From positions 1 to 38,569 of the forward strand of contig CAIXGW010000158.1 of the NCBI GenBank assembly GCA_903919145.1: a DNA stretch of 38,569 nt, read 5' to 3'. The notes below the pieces were generated by a model. The model saw nothing but the letters and a program-made list of their open reading frames with translations, searched no databases and was not told where the DNA came from. This DNA comes from an uncultured Myxococcales bacterium. Lineage in GTDB: Bacteria; Myxococcota_A; UBA9042. Positions 24,551 through 33,136 of this stretch are shown in pieces. How positions within the stretch are numbered: position 1 is the first letter of the stretch; the number at the start of each line of letters is the position of its first letter. A program made the translations under genes and the position numbers.

Positions 24551-25171
24551 ATGTTCGTTCGCCCGCCCCAGCCCTCTGCGCCCGATGGTGTCGCCCCTGC
24601 GCCCTTGCCGGCTGCGACTGTGCTGCCGGTTGCGACGGTGCCGGCGCGCCAGCGGGGCATGGTCATGGCGGTGGTGCTGGCGATGATCACCATCCTGGCG
24701 CTGTTGGGCAGCGCGGCGGCCTTGAGGACGTCGATGGACCTCAGAGAGGGCGGCGCCGAGCGGCTAGCGCGGGCGTCGTTTCGGGTCAGTGAGACGGGGG
24801 CCTACGCGGTCGTGTCGCTGGCCGCACAGATGCAAGGAGGTTTTGGCGATTTTGTGGCGGCCAAGACCGGCAAGACCCTGGCTATGCTCGATGTCGGCGA
24901 CGCCGTGCTGCAGCTCTCTGGCAAAGACGCGTCCTTTGGCGCCGAGCTGGCCGCGGTGGGCGAAGTGGACTTTACCACGGTGGTGGGAGAGGCGGATTCC
25001 GCGGCATCCCCGGGCTATGACGCCGGTCGCTATTGCTTTCGCACCTATCGGATGGTGACCACGTCGCGCATTGGCGCTGCGAGCCCAGCCAACCTTAGAG
25101 AATCCATGGTCTCTGGCCAGACGCGCCTGGCGTCGACGCTGACTATCGGCCCAACGGCGTGTGGCAATTGA
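24551..25171 (+). CDS. pilX: Type IV pilus minor pilin, PilX-like
   Basis: The 206-residue protein has a Pro-rich leader of ~35 residues, then RQRGMVMAVVLAMITILALLGSA followed by RTSMDLREGGAERLAR, matching the PilX N-terminal pattern (RG, hydrophobic helix without Glu+5, then a polar segment with M/L-x-x-RE). The globular part ends in a Cys-containing tail (TACGN). AGAGGT (24536-24541) suits ATG 24551 better than TTG 24545. In the priming complex PilX is thought to contact PilY1, encoded next. Confidence 0.77.
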   Translation: MFVRPPQPSAPDGVAPAPLPAATVLPVATVPARQRGMVMAVVLAMITILALLGSAAALRTSMDLREGGAERLARASFRVSETGAYAVVSLAAQMQGGFGDFVAAKTGKTLAMLDVGDAVLQLSGKDASFGAELAAVGEVDFTTVVGEADSAASPGYDAGRYCFRTYRMVTTSRIGAASPANLRESMVSGQTRLASTLTIGPTACGN

Positions 25172-25221
25172 GCCGGAGGTTCCCCGTGTTTGACCGTTCG
25201 AGCGTGCGCGGGAGGTGGCAG

Positions 25222-28200
25222 ATGACCAGTTCCAAGCTGCGGATCTCTAGCGCTGGGCTGCTGTTGCTGTCTGGCTTGGCCGCCGTGGCTTCGCGGTCGG
25301 CCCAGGCCGCCGACGGTTCGCTGCCAGAAGTGCTGTTGGTGGTCGACAGCTCGGCGTCCATGCAGAACCGCCTATTTGCCGACGAAGCGCCCAAGTGCAC
25401 CAACACCAGCGGCAGCGGCGACCAGCGTTCGCGCTGGACGGCCGTGCGCGAGATGATCTCGGGCACGTTCTTGGACTACCGGTGCTCTACAGAAGCGCTG
25501 GCGCCGACCGCCGAAGAGGTCACGCCTCTGGCCCAGACCAATGGCACCTATCAGTGCATTCCGGGGGTTCCCGCTCTCATCAACCCAAGCACGACCACCT
25601 ACGTGCCGCCGTCGGCCAACCTGCTGACAAGCACGGGCACCAGCAGTGCGGCGATGCTCCGGTTCACTCCTGCCAATTTGACCTCAAGCCAGACGATTCC
25701 CTATGTTTCTGTAGACCTTGCCAGCATTCCCAGCGGCGCCCTGACGGCAGGCCAGCTCGGCATTAGGGTCAGCTCCAACACCTACGGTGCCGCGGATCCC
25801 ACTACACTGGTGCTGGTGCTGACGACCCAAAACCCTGCCATCCAACAGGACAAATTTCGCTGCTTGGCCAGCGCGACTGACCGGGTCTACGCCAGCAATG
25901 CCCGGGCGATAGGCGGGGTGGCGGCAGGTGCGACCGTGCAGTTCACCTTGAGCAAGGATGGCTTGCAGGGCCTGCAGGCGGCAAAAGCGACCGGCCTGAC
26001 CCGAGTCTGGCTCGCCGTGGCCCACGCCACCAGCCTCAGCGTGGGCTCTGGCCAGTGCAACGGCAACTCGGCAGTGTCGCCGGTGATGACAACCGGCAAA
26101 GTCCTGCAATTTACCAACACCGGTACCTCGACCAAGCTGACCCTGACCGCCGCTACCCAGTGCCCCGGCGAGGGCCCAAAGACCCACAGTCTGGCCTGGG
26201 GCATTGACGGCGACGGGTTGGCTTCGCAGCAGCCGCACGGCCTGGACGGCTTGATCGACGTGTTTGGCCCCAGCGCCAAGTTTGCCCTGCTGACCACCGA
26301 CGCCGTGCTCCACCAGGGCACCACCAGCGCCGCGGGGTATTCTTATGGCAGCGTGCTGACTTCTGCTTGGGGCCCAATCAACCTTGGCATCCGCGATCCT
26401 TTTGCGACGGGCAGCGGCAGCGTTCGAGTCACCAGCAACGAAACCTTGGCCGACCGATCGGCGACCCATGCTGGCATGTTGGCGGCGCTGCTGGCCCAGC
26501 GGCCCAACGGCCCCACGCCCCTGGCGATGCAATTGCAGGATGTGTTGGAGTATTTGGGTCCTGGAGCCTTCATGGAGCCGCACTTCAAGTCGACGACCCA
26601 GGACCCCGTCAACGGCGACCCCTACCTGAGCTGCCGCAAGCGCATGGTGGTCCTGTTCAGCGATGGCGGTGCCAATCTGCACGACGGCAACTCCAATGGT
26701 CGGTCCCTGGCCATCCAGGCTGCGGCCACGATCTGGGCGGCCAAAATACCGGTCTATGTTGTTGCCGTGGGCTTTCCGGCGGACGGCGCCAAAGGGCCCG
26801 CCGCGGCTGACTTGACCTTTCTCAACGACTTGGCGGCAGCCGGCGGCACCAAACAGGCCGTAGCCGCCTCGACGCCACTGGAAACCGCCAAGTTCCTGGC
26901 CCCAGTCATCTTGGGCGCCCAGCTAGACAAATCCGCCTACGGTCGCCCCGCCGTGACCTCGGCCACCGGCATCCTCAGCGACCTGCAGCACGCGGTGCGC
27001 AGCCTCTCTGCCTTTGACATCGCCCAGCCGCTGCGCACGTTTGGCGTCATCGAACAGCGCATCTTCTCTTGCGCCAACAGCTGCAAAAACGCCAATGACC
27101 CCAACTATGCGCAGGTGTGCGAGGTGCTGGACTACGCCAAGCAGCTTCTCACTCGCACCGCGCCGCGGCGGCTGTACACCCAGCTTGTGGGGGCGCGACT
27201 CCCGTTGAGTAGCGCGGCGATCCCTGCCACCGACCTGGGCATTGGCACCGTTGGCCTGCAGCCCAACCTGCAGATCAACGCGCTGGGCGACTGCTCAACC
27301 AACGGCGGCTTTGATCTATCCAAGACCGCGGACAGAAACTCCTATCGCGACCATCTGCTGGCGACGGTGAGCGCCGATCCGGCGACCTGCCGCGCCGGCA
27401 AGCCTCTGGGGGCGCCGTCGCGTTCGCAGCCTGCCATTCTTGAGCCGGCCGACCGCACGCCGCTGCGCGAGCCGTCCTACAAGACGTATGCCAGCGCCAC
27501 GGTTCCCAAGACGGCCAGCTACAGCGCCCTGGTGCCTCCTGGCTCAGCGGGCCGCCCGACCATGGTGTTTGCTGCTACCCATGACGGCCTGCTGCACGCC
27601 TTCCGCACCGACCGCAATCCGGCGATCAAGACCAAGGACTTGGTGCAGGCGGGCGATGAGATGTGGGCCTGGCTGCCGCGCTTTACCTTGCGGCGGCTGT
27701 CTTCGCTGAAGCTGGTAACGAGCCCAGCGTCCTCCTATCTGGGTGGATCTATTGCCGCACAGCACGTACAGCTCCACCGCTCTGCCAGCGACAGCTTGGC
27801 CGAGGCGGCGCGCAGTTGGCGATCGGTGGTTATCGTCGGAGCCGGCGAGGCGGGCACAGGGTATGTGGCGCTGGACGTCACCGCGCCGGACGATCCGCAG
27901 ATGCTGTGGGAAATCAACCCAGAGGCCCACTGCATCGGCCCCAATGTTCAGCTCGGCGGCGTACCTGGTCCGCAGTGCTTTGTGCTGCCGACCTTCCTGA
28001 ACTTGGGCCGTTCTAGGGCCAAGCCCACGATTGCCAATGTGTTCTACTCAGCCAACCCCGCAGCGCCGCCCAGCCAACACGCGGCCGTGGTGCTGCCCTA
28101 CGGTATGCCCGCCTCCATGGCCGGCGTCGCCAACCTGGGGGTAGAGGGCCTTGGCGCCCGCGGCGTGATGGTGGTGGATCTGGAGAGTGGCTTTATTATT

Positions 28201-29199
28201 AGAAAGTTTGAGACCAATGACCTTGACCTGACCGGCATGCCCCAGACCTTGGGCAGCAAGAACGACCTTGGCTACTTCTATGCCGACCCGGCCTGCTATG
28301 ACGCTACGCCTGGGCAGCTGGTGTCGCGGTGCTTTTTGGGAGACAGCCGCGGCATGCTGTGGCGCCTGGACCTGACTTCCAGCAAGCCCAGCGAATGGAA
28401 GATGCAGTTCTTTCACGATGCGTACGGCGGTCCGGGCTCTCCGGTAGGTCTGCTGCGGCCGGTGGTGTCGCCAGACCGCGCGCCGGTGGCCTCTGCTCCC
28501 AGCGTCTCGACCAACCGCAACGGAGAGCTGGTGGTGGTGTATGGCACCGGCGACCCGACCGACGGGGCATCGTCGACGCGGCTGCACGTGGTCTACTCCT
28601 TGACCGAGCAATTTGCCGTCGGCGCAGGCGGAACGCTGAACGGCGCGGCACCCAAGGCGACGCTCAATTGGGTCAAGGCCATGGGGCCGTTTGAGCGGTT
28701 TGTGGGGCCGCCGACCATCTTTGCCCTGCACGCCTACTGGGCCAGCTGGAGCCTGCAGCAGCTGGGCGCCTGCCAATCCGGTACCGCGCGGCTGTGGGGG
28801 GCTCGCTATGAGAAACCCCAGTCTGCGTCCGATCCTACGGATCTGCAGGGGGCCTTTGCCAACCCCAATTCACCGGCCAACAAGGCATCCAACCTTGACT
28901 TTGTCGACATCGGCAGCGACCGCCCTTCGCCGGTGGACGTTCAGGCCATTCCGGCCTGCCGCGGCAACTGCAACCCCACCGACCCCGCGTGCGTGGCCCA
29001 GCTCGGCGCCAGCGCCCAGGCCATTGGCGCCTCCAAGCCGCGGTTTGAGCTCAGCGTGTCGTCGGGCAATGCCACCGCCCAGTCTAGCAACCAGACGCCC
29101 AAAGCCGGCGCCGCCCCCTCGGTGGGCTCGGTGGCCCACGACGTTCCGCAGCCGCGCACTGCTGCAGTGGTGACCGGATGGGACCTCCTGGTCGATTGA
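25222..29199 (+). CDS. pilY1: PilY1-like pilus tip adhesin with vWA domain and C-terminal beta-propeller
   Basis: GGAGG lies 6 nt before ATG 25222. The 1325-residue protein has a signal peptide (residues 1-30, ending AQAA). A von Willebrand A domain follows, with MIDAS Asp42-x-Ser44-x-Ser46 in VVDSSASM and, much later, FSDGG (Asp481). The intervening ~430 residues are long for PilY1 and contain a beta-rich inserted domain. The C-terminal half has the PilY1 propeller hallmarks (MVFAATHDGLLHAFRT, SYLGGSIAAQHVQL). PilY1 sits at the pilus tip, promotes pilus assembly with the minor pilins and mediates adhesion. The next lipoprotein gene overlaps its 3' end by 22 nt. Confidence 0.93.
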   Translation: MTSSKLRISSAGLLLLSGLAAVASRSAQAADGSLPEVLLVVDSSASMQNRLFADEAPKCTNTSGSGDQRSRWTAVREMISGTFLDYRCSTEALAPTAEEVTPLAQTNGTYQCIPGVPALINPSTTTYVPPSANLLTSTGTSSAAMLRFTPANLTSSQTIPYVSVDLASIPSGALTAGQLGIRVSSNTYGAADPTTLVLVLTTQNPAIQQDKFRCLASATDRVYASNARAIGGVAAGATVQFTLSKDGLQGLQAAKATGLTRVWLAVAHATSLSVGSGQCNGNSAVSPVMTTGKVLQFTNTGTSTKLTLTAATQCPGEGPKTHSLAWGIDGDGLASQQPHGLDGLIDVFGPSAKFALLTTDAVLHQGTTSAAGYSYGSVLTSAWGPINLGIRDPFATGSGSVRVTSNETLADRSATHAGMLAALLAQRPNGPTPLAMQLQDVLEYLGPGAFMEPHFKSTTQDPVNGDPYLSCRKRMVVLFSDGGANLHDGNSNGRSLAIQAAATIWAAKIPVYVVAVGFPADGAKGPAAADLTFLNDLAAAGGTKQAVAASTPLETAKFLAPVILGAQLDKSAYGRPAVTSATGILSDLQHAVRSLSAFDIAQPLRTFGVIEQRIFSCANSCKNANDPNYAQVCEVLDYAKQLLTRTAPRRLYTQLVGARLPLSSAAIPATDLGIGTVGLQPNLQINALGDCSTNGGFDLSKTADRNSYRDHLLATVSADPATCRAGKPLGAPSRSQPAILEPADRTPLREPSYKTYASATVPKTASYSALVPPGSAGRPTMVFAATHDGLLHAFRTDRNPAIKTKDLVQAGDEMWAWLPRFTLRRLSSLKLVTSPASSYLGGSIAAQHVQLHRSASDSLAEAARSWRSVVIVGAGEAGTGYVALDVTAPDDPQMLWEINPEAHCIGPNVQLGGVPGPQCFVLPTFLNLGRSRAKPTIANVFYSANPAAPPSQHAAVVLPYGMPASMAGVANLGVEGLGARGVMVVDLESGFIIRKFETNDLDLTGMPQTLGSKNDLGYFYADPACYDATPGQLVSRCFLGDSRGMLWRLDLTSSKPSEWKMQFFHDAYGGPGSPVGLLRPVVSPDRAPVASAPSVSTNRNGELVVVYGTGDPTDGASSTRLHVVYSLTEQFAVGAGGTLNGAAPKATLNWVKAMGPFERFVGPPTIFALHAYWASWSLQQLGACQSGTARLWGARYEKPQSASDPTDLQGAFANPNSPANKASNLDFVDIGSDRPSPVDVQAIPACRGNCNPTDPACVAQLGASAQAIGASKPRFELSVSSGNATAQSSNQTPKAGAAPSVGSVAHDVPQPRTAAVVTGWDLLVD

Positions 29200-29648
29200 C
29201 GCCCGCCCACCCAGCGCTGCGGCGGACTGCGGCCCTGGGGCACCTGCTGCTTGGCGCGGTGGCTCTGGCAGGGTGCCAGCAACCAGGGCCTGCCCCGGTG
29301 CGCCGGCAGCTGCGCCCTCCACAGGCAACGGCCGAGCCGCTGGCGTGTCGCGGCGGGCTGCTGTGCGAAGATCCGCAGACTCTTGCCGGCTTTCGCGTAC
29401 CTCTGGGCTGCCACCGCACCTATGACGGCCGCTACACCAAGATCTGCGTAGTGTCTGGCATCCGCCCGGCGCGCGCGCTAGAAGAGTTCTTGACCAGCCG
29501 CTATGCCGCTGCCGTGGACGGCGAGTCCTGGCTGGTGCAGCAACCCGACTTAGGCCAGCTGCGCGTATTCCTGCGCGGCGAAGTCGCTGAGTTTGTCGCC
29601 ATGCCGGTAGACCCGACACCGGCAGCGCCAGCGCCGGCTGCTCGCTAG
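29178..29648 (+). CDS. Small lipoprotein overlapping pilY1
   Basis: The 156-residue product has a hydrophobic segment and lipobox LAGC (Cys near residue 33), then a Pro/Gln/Arg-rich linker and a compact C-terminal domain with four Cys (CRGGLLC, GCHRTYDGRYTKIC). The start overlaps the pilY1 stop by 22 nt, so it is translated with the minor-pilin operon. No domain is recognised. Position suggests an accessory factor for this PilY1 complex, comparable in location only to the extra gene known in one Myxococcus minor-pilin cluster (the cytochrome c TfcP). The exact start is uncertain. Confidence 0.6.
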   Translation: MGPPGRLTPAHPALRRTAALGHLLLGAVALAGCQQPGPAPVRRQLRPPQATAEPLACRGGLLCEDPQTLAGFRVPLGCHRTYDGRYTKICVVSGIRPARALEEFLTSRYAAAVDGESWLVQQPDLGQLRVFLRGEVAEFVAMPVDPTPAAPAPAAR

Positions 29649-29757
29649 GGGCGCGCACCGGGATGCGGTGGCGGGCTGCGCAGGGCTCGGGCAAGGTGGG
29701 GCAGGGCTGAAGGTGGTTCGGCGCAAGCTCTCAGCGCACTCGCCTCCGCAGGCAATA

Positions 29758-30126
29758 CTAGCGCAGGGTCAGGGTCGGCAGCTCGTGCAGGTTCTCTACC
29801 TTGCCGGGGAAGGTGGCGTAGAGCACACAGCCGCGGGCCGTAAACGGTGCCTGGGTCATCCCCGGCGGCACATGGGCAAAGGCCCCGCGCTCCAGCAGCT
29901 GGCCGTGGATCTCGACCTCGCCGTCAATCACAAACAAGTCCATGCCGGCGTGGGCGTGGTGGCGCGGATAGGTCGTGTCCGGCGTCATGTGAATTAGCAC
30001 TACGCCGGCGCCGCTCTCTGGGTCAAACCGCAGCGACTTGTAGGAGACCCCTTGGGTCGGCGCGCAGGCCCACGGCATGTCGTCGGTGGCGCAGACGTGG
30101 GCCTGGTTGCTCTTGTAGGTCGCCAT
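29758..30126 (-). CDS. Single-domain cupin (ChrR-like)
   Basis: The 122-residue protein is one cupin barrel. Motif 1 contains HHAHAGMDLFVIDGEVEIHG with candidate metal ligands His-x-His, and motif 2 contains GAFAHVPPG, followed by the late strand GCVLYATFPG. GAGGGAA precedes the ATG by a few bases. Cupins of this type bind a metal and either sense oxidants (ChrR anti-sigma) or catalyse small reactions; neither can be chosen from sequence. It lies 35 nt downstream of the Kazal lipoprotein gene on the same strand and is probably co-transcribed. Confidence 0.82.
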   Translation of the reverse strand: MATYKSNQAHVCATDDMPWACAPTQGVSYKSLRFDPESGAGVVLIHMTPDTTYPRHHAHAGMDLFVIDGEVEIHGQLLERGAFAHVPPGMTQAPFTARGCVLYATFPGKVENLHELPTLTLR

Positions 30127-30161
30127 TGCAGTTCCCTCAAAGATGAGCCCCGTTGGGGAAT

Positions 30162-31715
30162 TCAGCAGGGACCGTTCTTGAAGTCAAAGCCCTTGCCGTT
30201 GTAGCACTCGGCCTGGCAGCCATTGGTGTACGTCAGGCCATCGGCGCCGCAGACCGGCTGGGCAACGTCGGTGCAGTCGCAGATGCACGGGCCCAGGTAC
30301 TGCTGGGTCCACTTGCCGTCGCCTGCGGTCAAGCACTTGAACTCTGCGGCGTTGCGGAAGGTGACCCAGGTGTCCTTGGCTTCGGGCTTGTCAGCCTGGC
30401 GCGAGGCGCACACCTGCTTGATGTCGGCGGGGCCGTACTTGACGTCGGGGCAGCAGGGCTTGGCCTTGAAGAAGCTGGCCGAGCACAAGTCCTGGTTGGT
30501 CGTGGAAATTCCGGTGCAGTCGCCGACCTTGGCGCCGGCGTTTTCCGCCAGGCACTGGTTGCGGAAGCTCTGGCCCTTGCCGATCTTGGTGATGCCGCAC
30601 ACGGGCGTGCACTCTTTGGGGCAGTTCTTGGCGGTGTCGCTGACCTTGATCGCGTCGGCAAAGCACTCGCCATCGCATTCCTTGGTCAGGGTGTTGGCGG
30701 TGCAGGCGCTGGTCTTGGCCGTCTCTCCCAACCCATAGCAGCCAGCCAGGTCGCAGTGGTTCATGGCGCAGGCGGTGGCGTAGCTCTTGCCGTCTTCCTT
30801 TGCGCACACCGGCTGGTAAGCGTCCATCGGGCAGTTGCCGCCGGCGGGCGCAGGCTGCGAGCAGGTCGACTTGCAAGCGCCATTGGTGACGTTGATTTTG
30901 GGATCGACGTCGATGCAGGAGGCCATGCACGGCAGGTTGATGGTGACTTTGGCGCCGGACTTCAAGGTGGCGCACGCTTCAAAGGCGGTGAGGCAGTCGG
31001 CCGCTGCGCTGCAGCTCTTGGATCCGTCTGTGCACTTGCCGTTTTCGCACTTGGCGCACAGCTTGGTCTGAGTGTTGCACTTGGTAAAGGTGGTGCCGCA
31101 GGCCTCGCAGTCTGGGCAGGCCTTGGGCAGCAAGGTCTTGGCGACTTTGTCCAGGCCGTCAAACGCCTGCAGCTTGCAAATGGCGTCGCAGTCATTGGCA
31201 AAAGTGGTGCCGTCGACACAGATCTGCTGCACCGGGCACTTGGCGGGGTTGAGGCAATTGAGGCAGTTGCCCTGGGCGCAGTCGGGCAGGGGCAGCTTGG
31301 GCTTGACCACCGCATCGGCCGCATCGGGGCTGACCGCGTCGCTGCCGGGGGTCACACTGTCTTGATCGCTGGCGTCCGCTGCGGCGTCGCTGCCACTGGC
31401 GGTGTCACCCGGCGAGGTCCCATCGGTCCCGACTGGCGCATCGCCGTCGGTGCCAGCGGTGGCATCGGCGTCGACTGCCGCGCTGTCGCTTGGGCTGCCG
31501 TCGGCCACAGCTGAGTCGCCCGGTCCCGAGGCGTCGTCGGTCCCGTCGGCTTCTTCCGTGTCCTCTTGCGCGGTGTCTGGCTTGGCGGCCGGGGGTTTTT
31601 CCTCAGTACATGAGGCCGTGACCAAAGCAAGCGCCATCAGCGGGATCGCCGCCCACGACCAAAGCTTCCAGCCCAACTGCTTGCTGCCCATCTGTTCCTG
31701 CTTCGAATCCTGCAT
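30162..31715 (-). CDS. Cys-rich lipoprotein with Kazal-type protease-inhibitor domains
   Basis: The 517-residue protein has a signal peptide ending in the lipobox TASC (Cys36) and an Asp/Ser/Thr/Ala/Gly-rich linker (~37-120). A Cys-rich remainder follows with several Kazal-like modules. The last is clearest: CDCTDVAQPVCGADGLTYTN and then CQAECYNG, matching the PVCGxDGxTYxNxCxxxC pattern. Kazal domains inhibit serine proteases; surface Kazal proteins are common in predatory myxobacteria, and a role in blocking foreign or own proteases is inferred. ATG 31715 follows GGGGGG; ATG 31691 is an alternative. Well-placed promoter elements lie at 31752-31780. Confidence 0.83.
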   Translation of the reverse strand: MQDSKQEQMGSKQLGWKLWSWAAIPLMALALVTASCTEEKPPAAKPDTAQEDTEEADGTDDASGPGDSAVADGSPSDSAAVDADATAGTDGDAPVGTDGTSPGDTASGSDAAADASDQDSVTPGSDAVSPDAADAVVKPKLPLPDCAQGNCLNCLNPAKCPVQQICVDGTTFANDCDAICKLQAFDGLDKVAKTLLPKACPDCEACGTTFTKCNTQTKLCAKCENGKCTDGSKSCSAAADCLTAFEACATLKSGAKVTINLPCMASCIDVDPKINVTNGACKSTCSQPAPAGGNCPMDAYQPVCAKEDGKSYATACAMNHCDLAGCYGLGETAKTSACTANTLTKECDGECFADAIKVSDTAKNCPKECTPVCGITKIGKGQSFRNQCLAENAGAKVGDCTGISTTNQDLCSASFFKAKPCCPDVKYGPADIKQVCASRQADKPEAKDTWVTFRNAAEFKCLTAGDGKWTQQYLGPCICDCTDVAQPVCGADGLTYTNGCQAECYNGKGFDFKNGPC

Positions 31716-31736
31716 CCAAGCCCCCCAGCGCAATAC

Positions 31737-31808
31737 GCATACCAGCTTGCGAGTATGCAGGATTCCCCGGCAGGTGCCAACTGCTGGCGGTCCTTTGCCT
31801 GGGGAATC
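31737..31808 (-). promoter_or_regulatory. Promoter and operator-like palindromes of the Kazal lipoprotein gene
   Basis: On the minus strand TTGGCA (plus 31775-31780) and CATACT (plus 31752-31757) are 17 nt apart, giving a ~30-nt leader. Two inverted repeats overlap the promoter: GCATAC/GTATGC (31737-31742 and 31753-31758) covers the -10, and GATTCCCC/GGGGAATC (31761-31768 and 31801-31808) flanks the -35. Such placement suggests repressor or activator sites; no regulator can be named. Confidence 0.42.
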
Positions 31809-32170
31809 GTCTGCGCCCGCCGGCCTGAGGGAATGCTCCGGCTCAGGCAGAGCGCGCTGGTGGCGAGATAGTGCAAGTAATACAGTGGTTTGGTTGCCCG
31901 CTTGGCCGCCTGCGTCGAGGTGCCGGGTCGCCGCGACGCCGGGTCGAGGACCTGGGAACCAACGTCTGGCGCCTGCCCAAGCCCTGAGGCTCGCCGCGGC
32001 TGCCCTGGCAGGGCGGCGCAAAATCTGCGATGCTTGCCGGTCTGCGTTGGGCCGGCCGGAGTGGTCAGCTGGCGTCCAGACCCTGCAAGCCAAGCACGTC
32101 GCGGTTTCGGTGCCGCTGCTGCCTCCGAGTCGCCGCCGCAGGACGGCTGTCCCTATCTTGAGGAATCCCG
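31809..32170. other. Spacer upstream of the slyD-like gene
   Basis: I see no credible gene in this segment. Reading frames here are shadows in GC-rich DNA. A promoter for the downstream isomerase gene must lie here but no clear -35/-10 pair was found. GAGGAA at 32159-32164 is the ribosome-binding site of that gene. Confidence 0.4.
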
Positions 32171-32659
32171 ATGAAGATTGCCCTGAATTCCGTGGTTGCC
32201 ATGGATTACGAACTGCGCATTGGCGAGGATGACGACGTGATCGACTCCTCCGACGATGGCTCCTTTGTGTTCTTGATCGGCCACGGCAACGTGATCCCCG
32301 GCCTGGAAGAGGCGCTGCTCGGCCGCGGTGCAGGCGAGGAAATCCAGGTCAGCATTCCGCCAGAGAAGGGCTACGGCATCCGCGACGACGGCAAGATGAT
32401 CGGCTTGCCGCGCTCCAACCTGCCGCCGGACTTTGTGGTCGAAATCGGCCTGCCGCTGGAGCTGGAAGACGAGAAGGGCCACAGCTTTCCGGTGTGGATC
32501 GCCGGCACCCACGGCGATGACGTGGTGCTGGACGGCAACCATCCACTGGCGGGCGAAACGCTCAAGTTCTCTGTCAAGCTGCTCTCTGTGCGCGTGGCCA
32601 CCGAAGAAGAGCTGTCGCACGGCCATGTGCACGGCCCCGACGGTCACCACCACCACTAG
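32171..32659 (+). CDS. slyD: SlyD-type FKBP peptidyl-prolyl cis-trans isomerase
   Basis: The 162-residue protein has the FKBP entry (YELRIGEDDDVIDSS), the conserved GHGNVIPGLEEALLG helix, and EKGYGIRD before the insert-in-flap domain that distinguishes SlyD from small FKBPs. It ends in a His-rich metal-binding tail (HGHVHGPDGHHHH). It isomerises Xaa-Pro bonds and chaperones folding in the cytoplasm, and its tail may store or deliver Ni or Zn. GAGGAA precedes the ATG. It is monocistronic by layout. Confidence 0.92.
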   Translation: MKIALNSVVAMDYELRIGEDDDVIDSSDDGSFVFLIGHGNVIPGLEEALLGRGAGEEIQVSIPPEKGYGIRDDGKMIGLPRSNLPPDFVVEIGLPLELEDEKGHSFPVWIAGTHGDDVVLDGNHPLAGETLKFSVKLLSVRVATEEELSHGHVHGPDGHHHH

Positions 32660-32666
32660 CACCTAA

Positions 32667-32714
32667 GCCCGCCGGCACCCAGGCCTGCCGGTACCCAGGC
32701 CCGCTGGTACTCAC
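32667..32714 (+). repeat. Tandem 16-bp repeat, three copies
   Basis: GCCCGCCGGCACCCAG (32667-32682), GCCTGCCGGTACCCAG (32683-32698) and GCCCGCTGGTACTCAC (32699-32714) are adjacent copies that differ at two to four positions. They begin 8 nt after the slyD stop. Function is unknown; they may be binding sites or slippage products. Confidence 0.6.
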
Positions 32715-33136
32715 AGCCTCAAGGACCCACAGCCGCCCAGTCGTTGCCCGCGGCCCTTGGTTCTTTCTCGCGCTGGCTCTGGGTACTGCCGCTTGGCCCT
32801 CTCCGCGCCCCAAAACCAGCTGACCTGGCAGGTGGTCCAGACAGTGACTGCACCAGCGCCGTCTGGCCCGCCGCGCCGGCGGTCTGCCGCAGCGGAAGCC
32901 AGCCAGCCCGCTGCGCTTTTGGGCTGGCCGGCGGGGCCGCCGTTGCCACCTTTGCCCGGGCCCAAGGGGGCCCCGCTGATCGGCAGGTGAGGCATGGCAA
33001 CCCCAGCCAAGAGCCCCTGTAGCGCCACCGGTCTTGCATAGCCGCGCCTCTCCACCTACAACGCGATATTGGGTTGGTGTAGCAATGTTTTGCCGCCCAA
33101 CTTGCCGCGGTGAACCCACCGCAGACCGGGTGTCCC
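32715..33136. other. Spacer between slyD and the giant protein gene
   Basis: No gene is credible in these 422 bases. GCCAGCCC (32902-32909)/GGGCTGGC (32921-32928) is a perfect 8-bp stem around an 11-nt loop without a T-run. The region just before 33137 has AT-richer patches that may hold the promoter of the giant gene, but no clear consensus pair was found. Confidence 0.35.

Noticed and set aside
30153..31514. Long plus-strand open frame (453 codons) opposite the Kazal lipoprotein gene
   Set aside because: It is antisense to a Cys-rich protein with clear motifs; its Ala/Val/Gly-rich translation is a codon-bias artefact.
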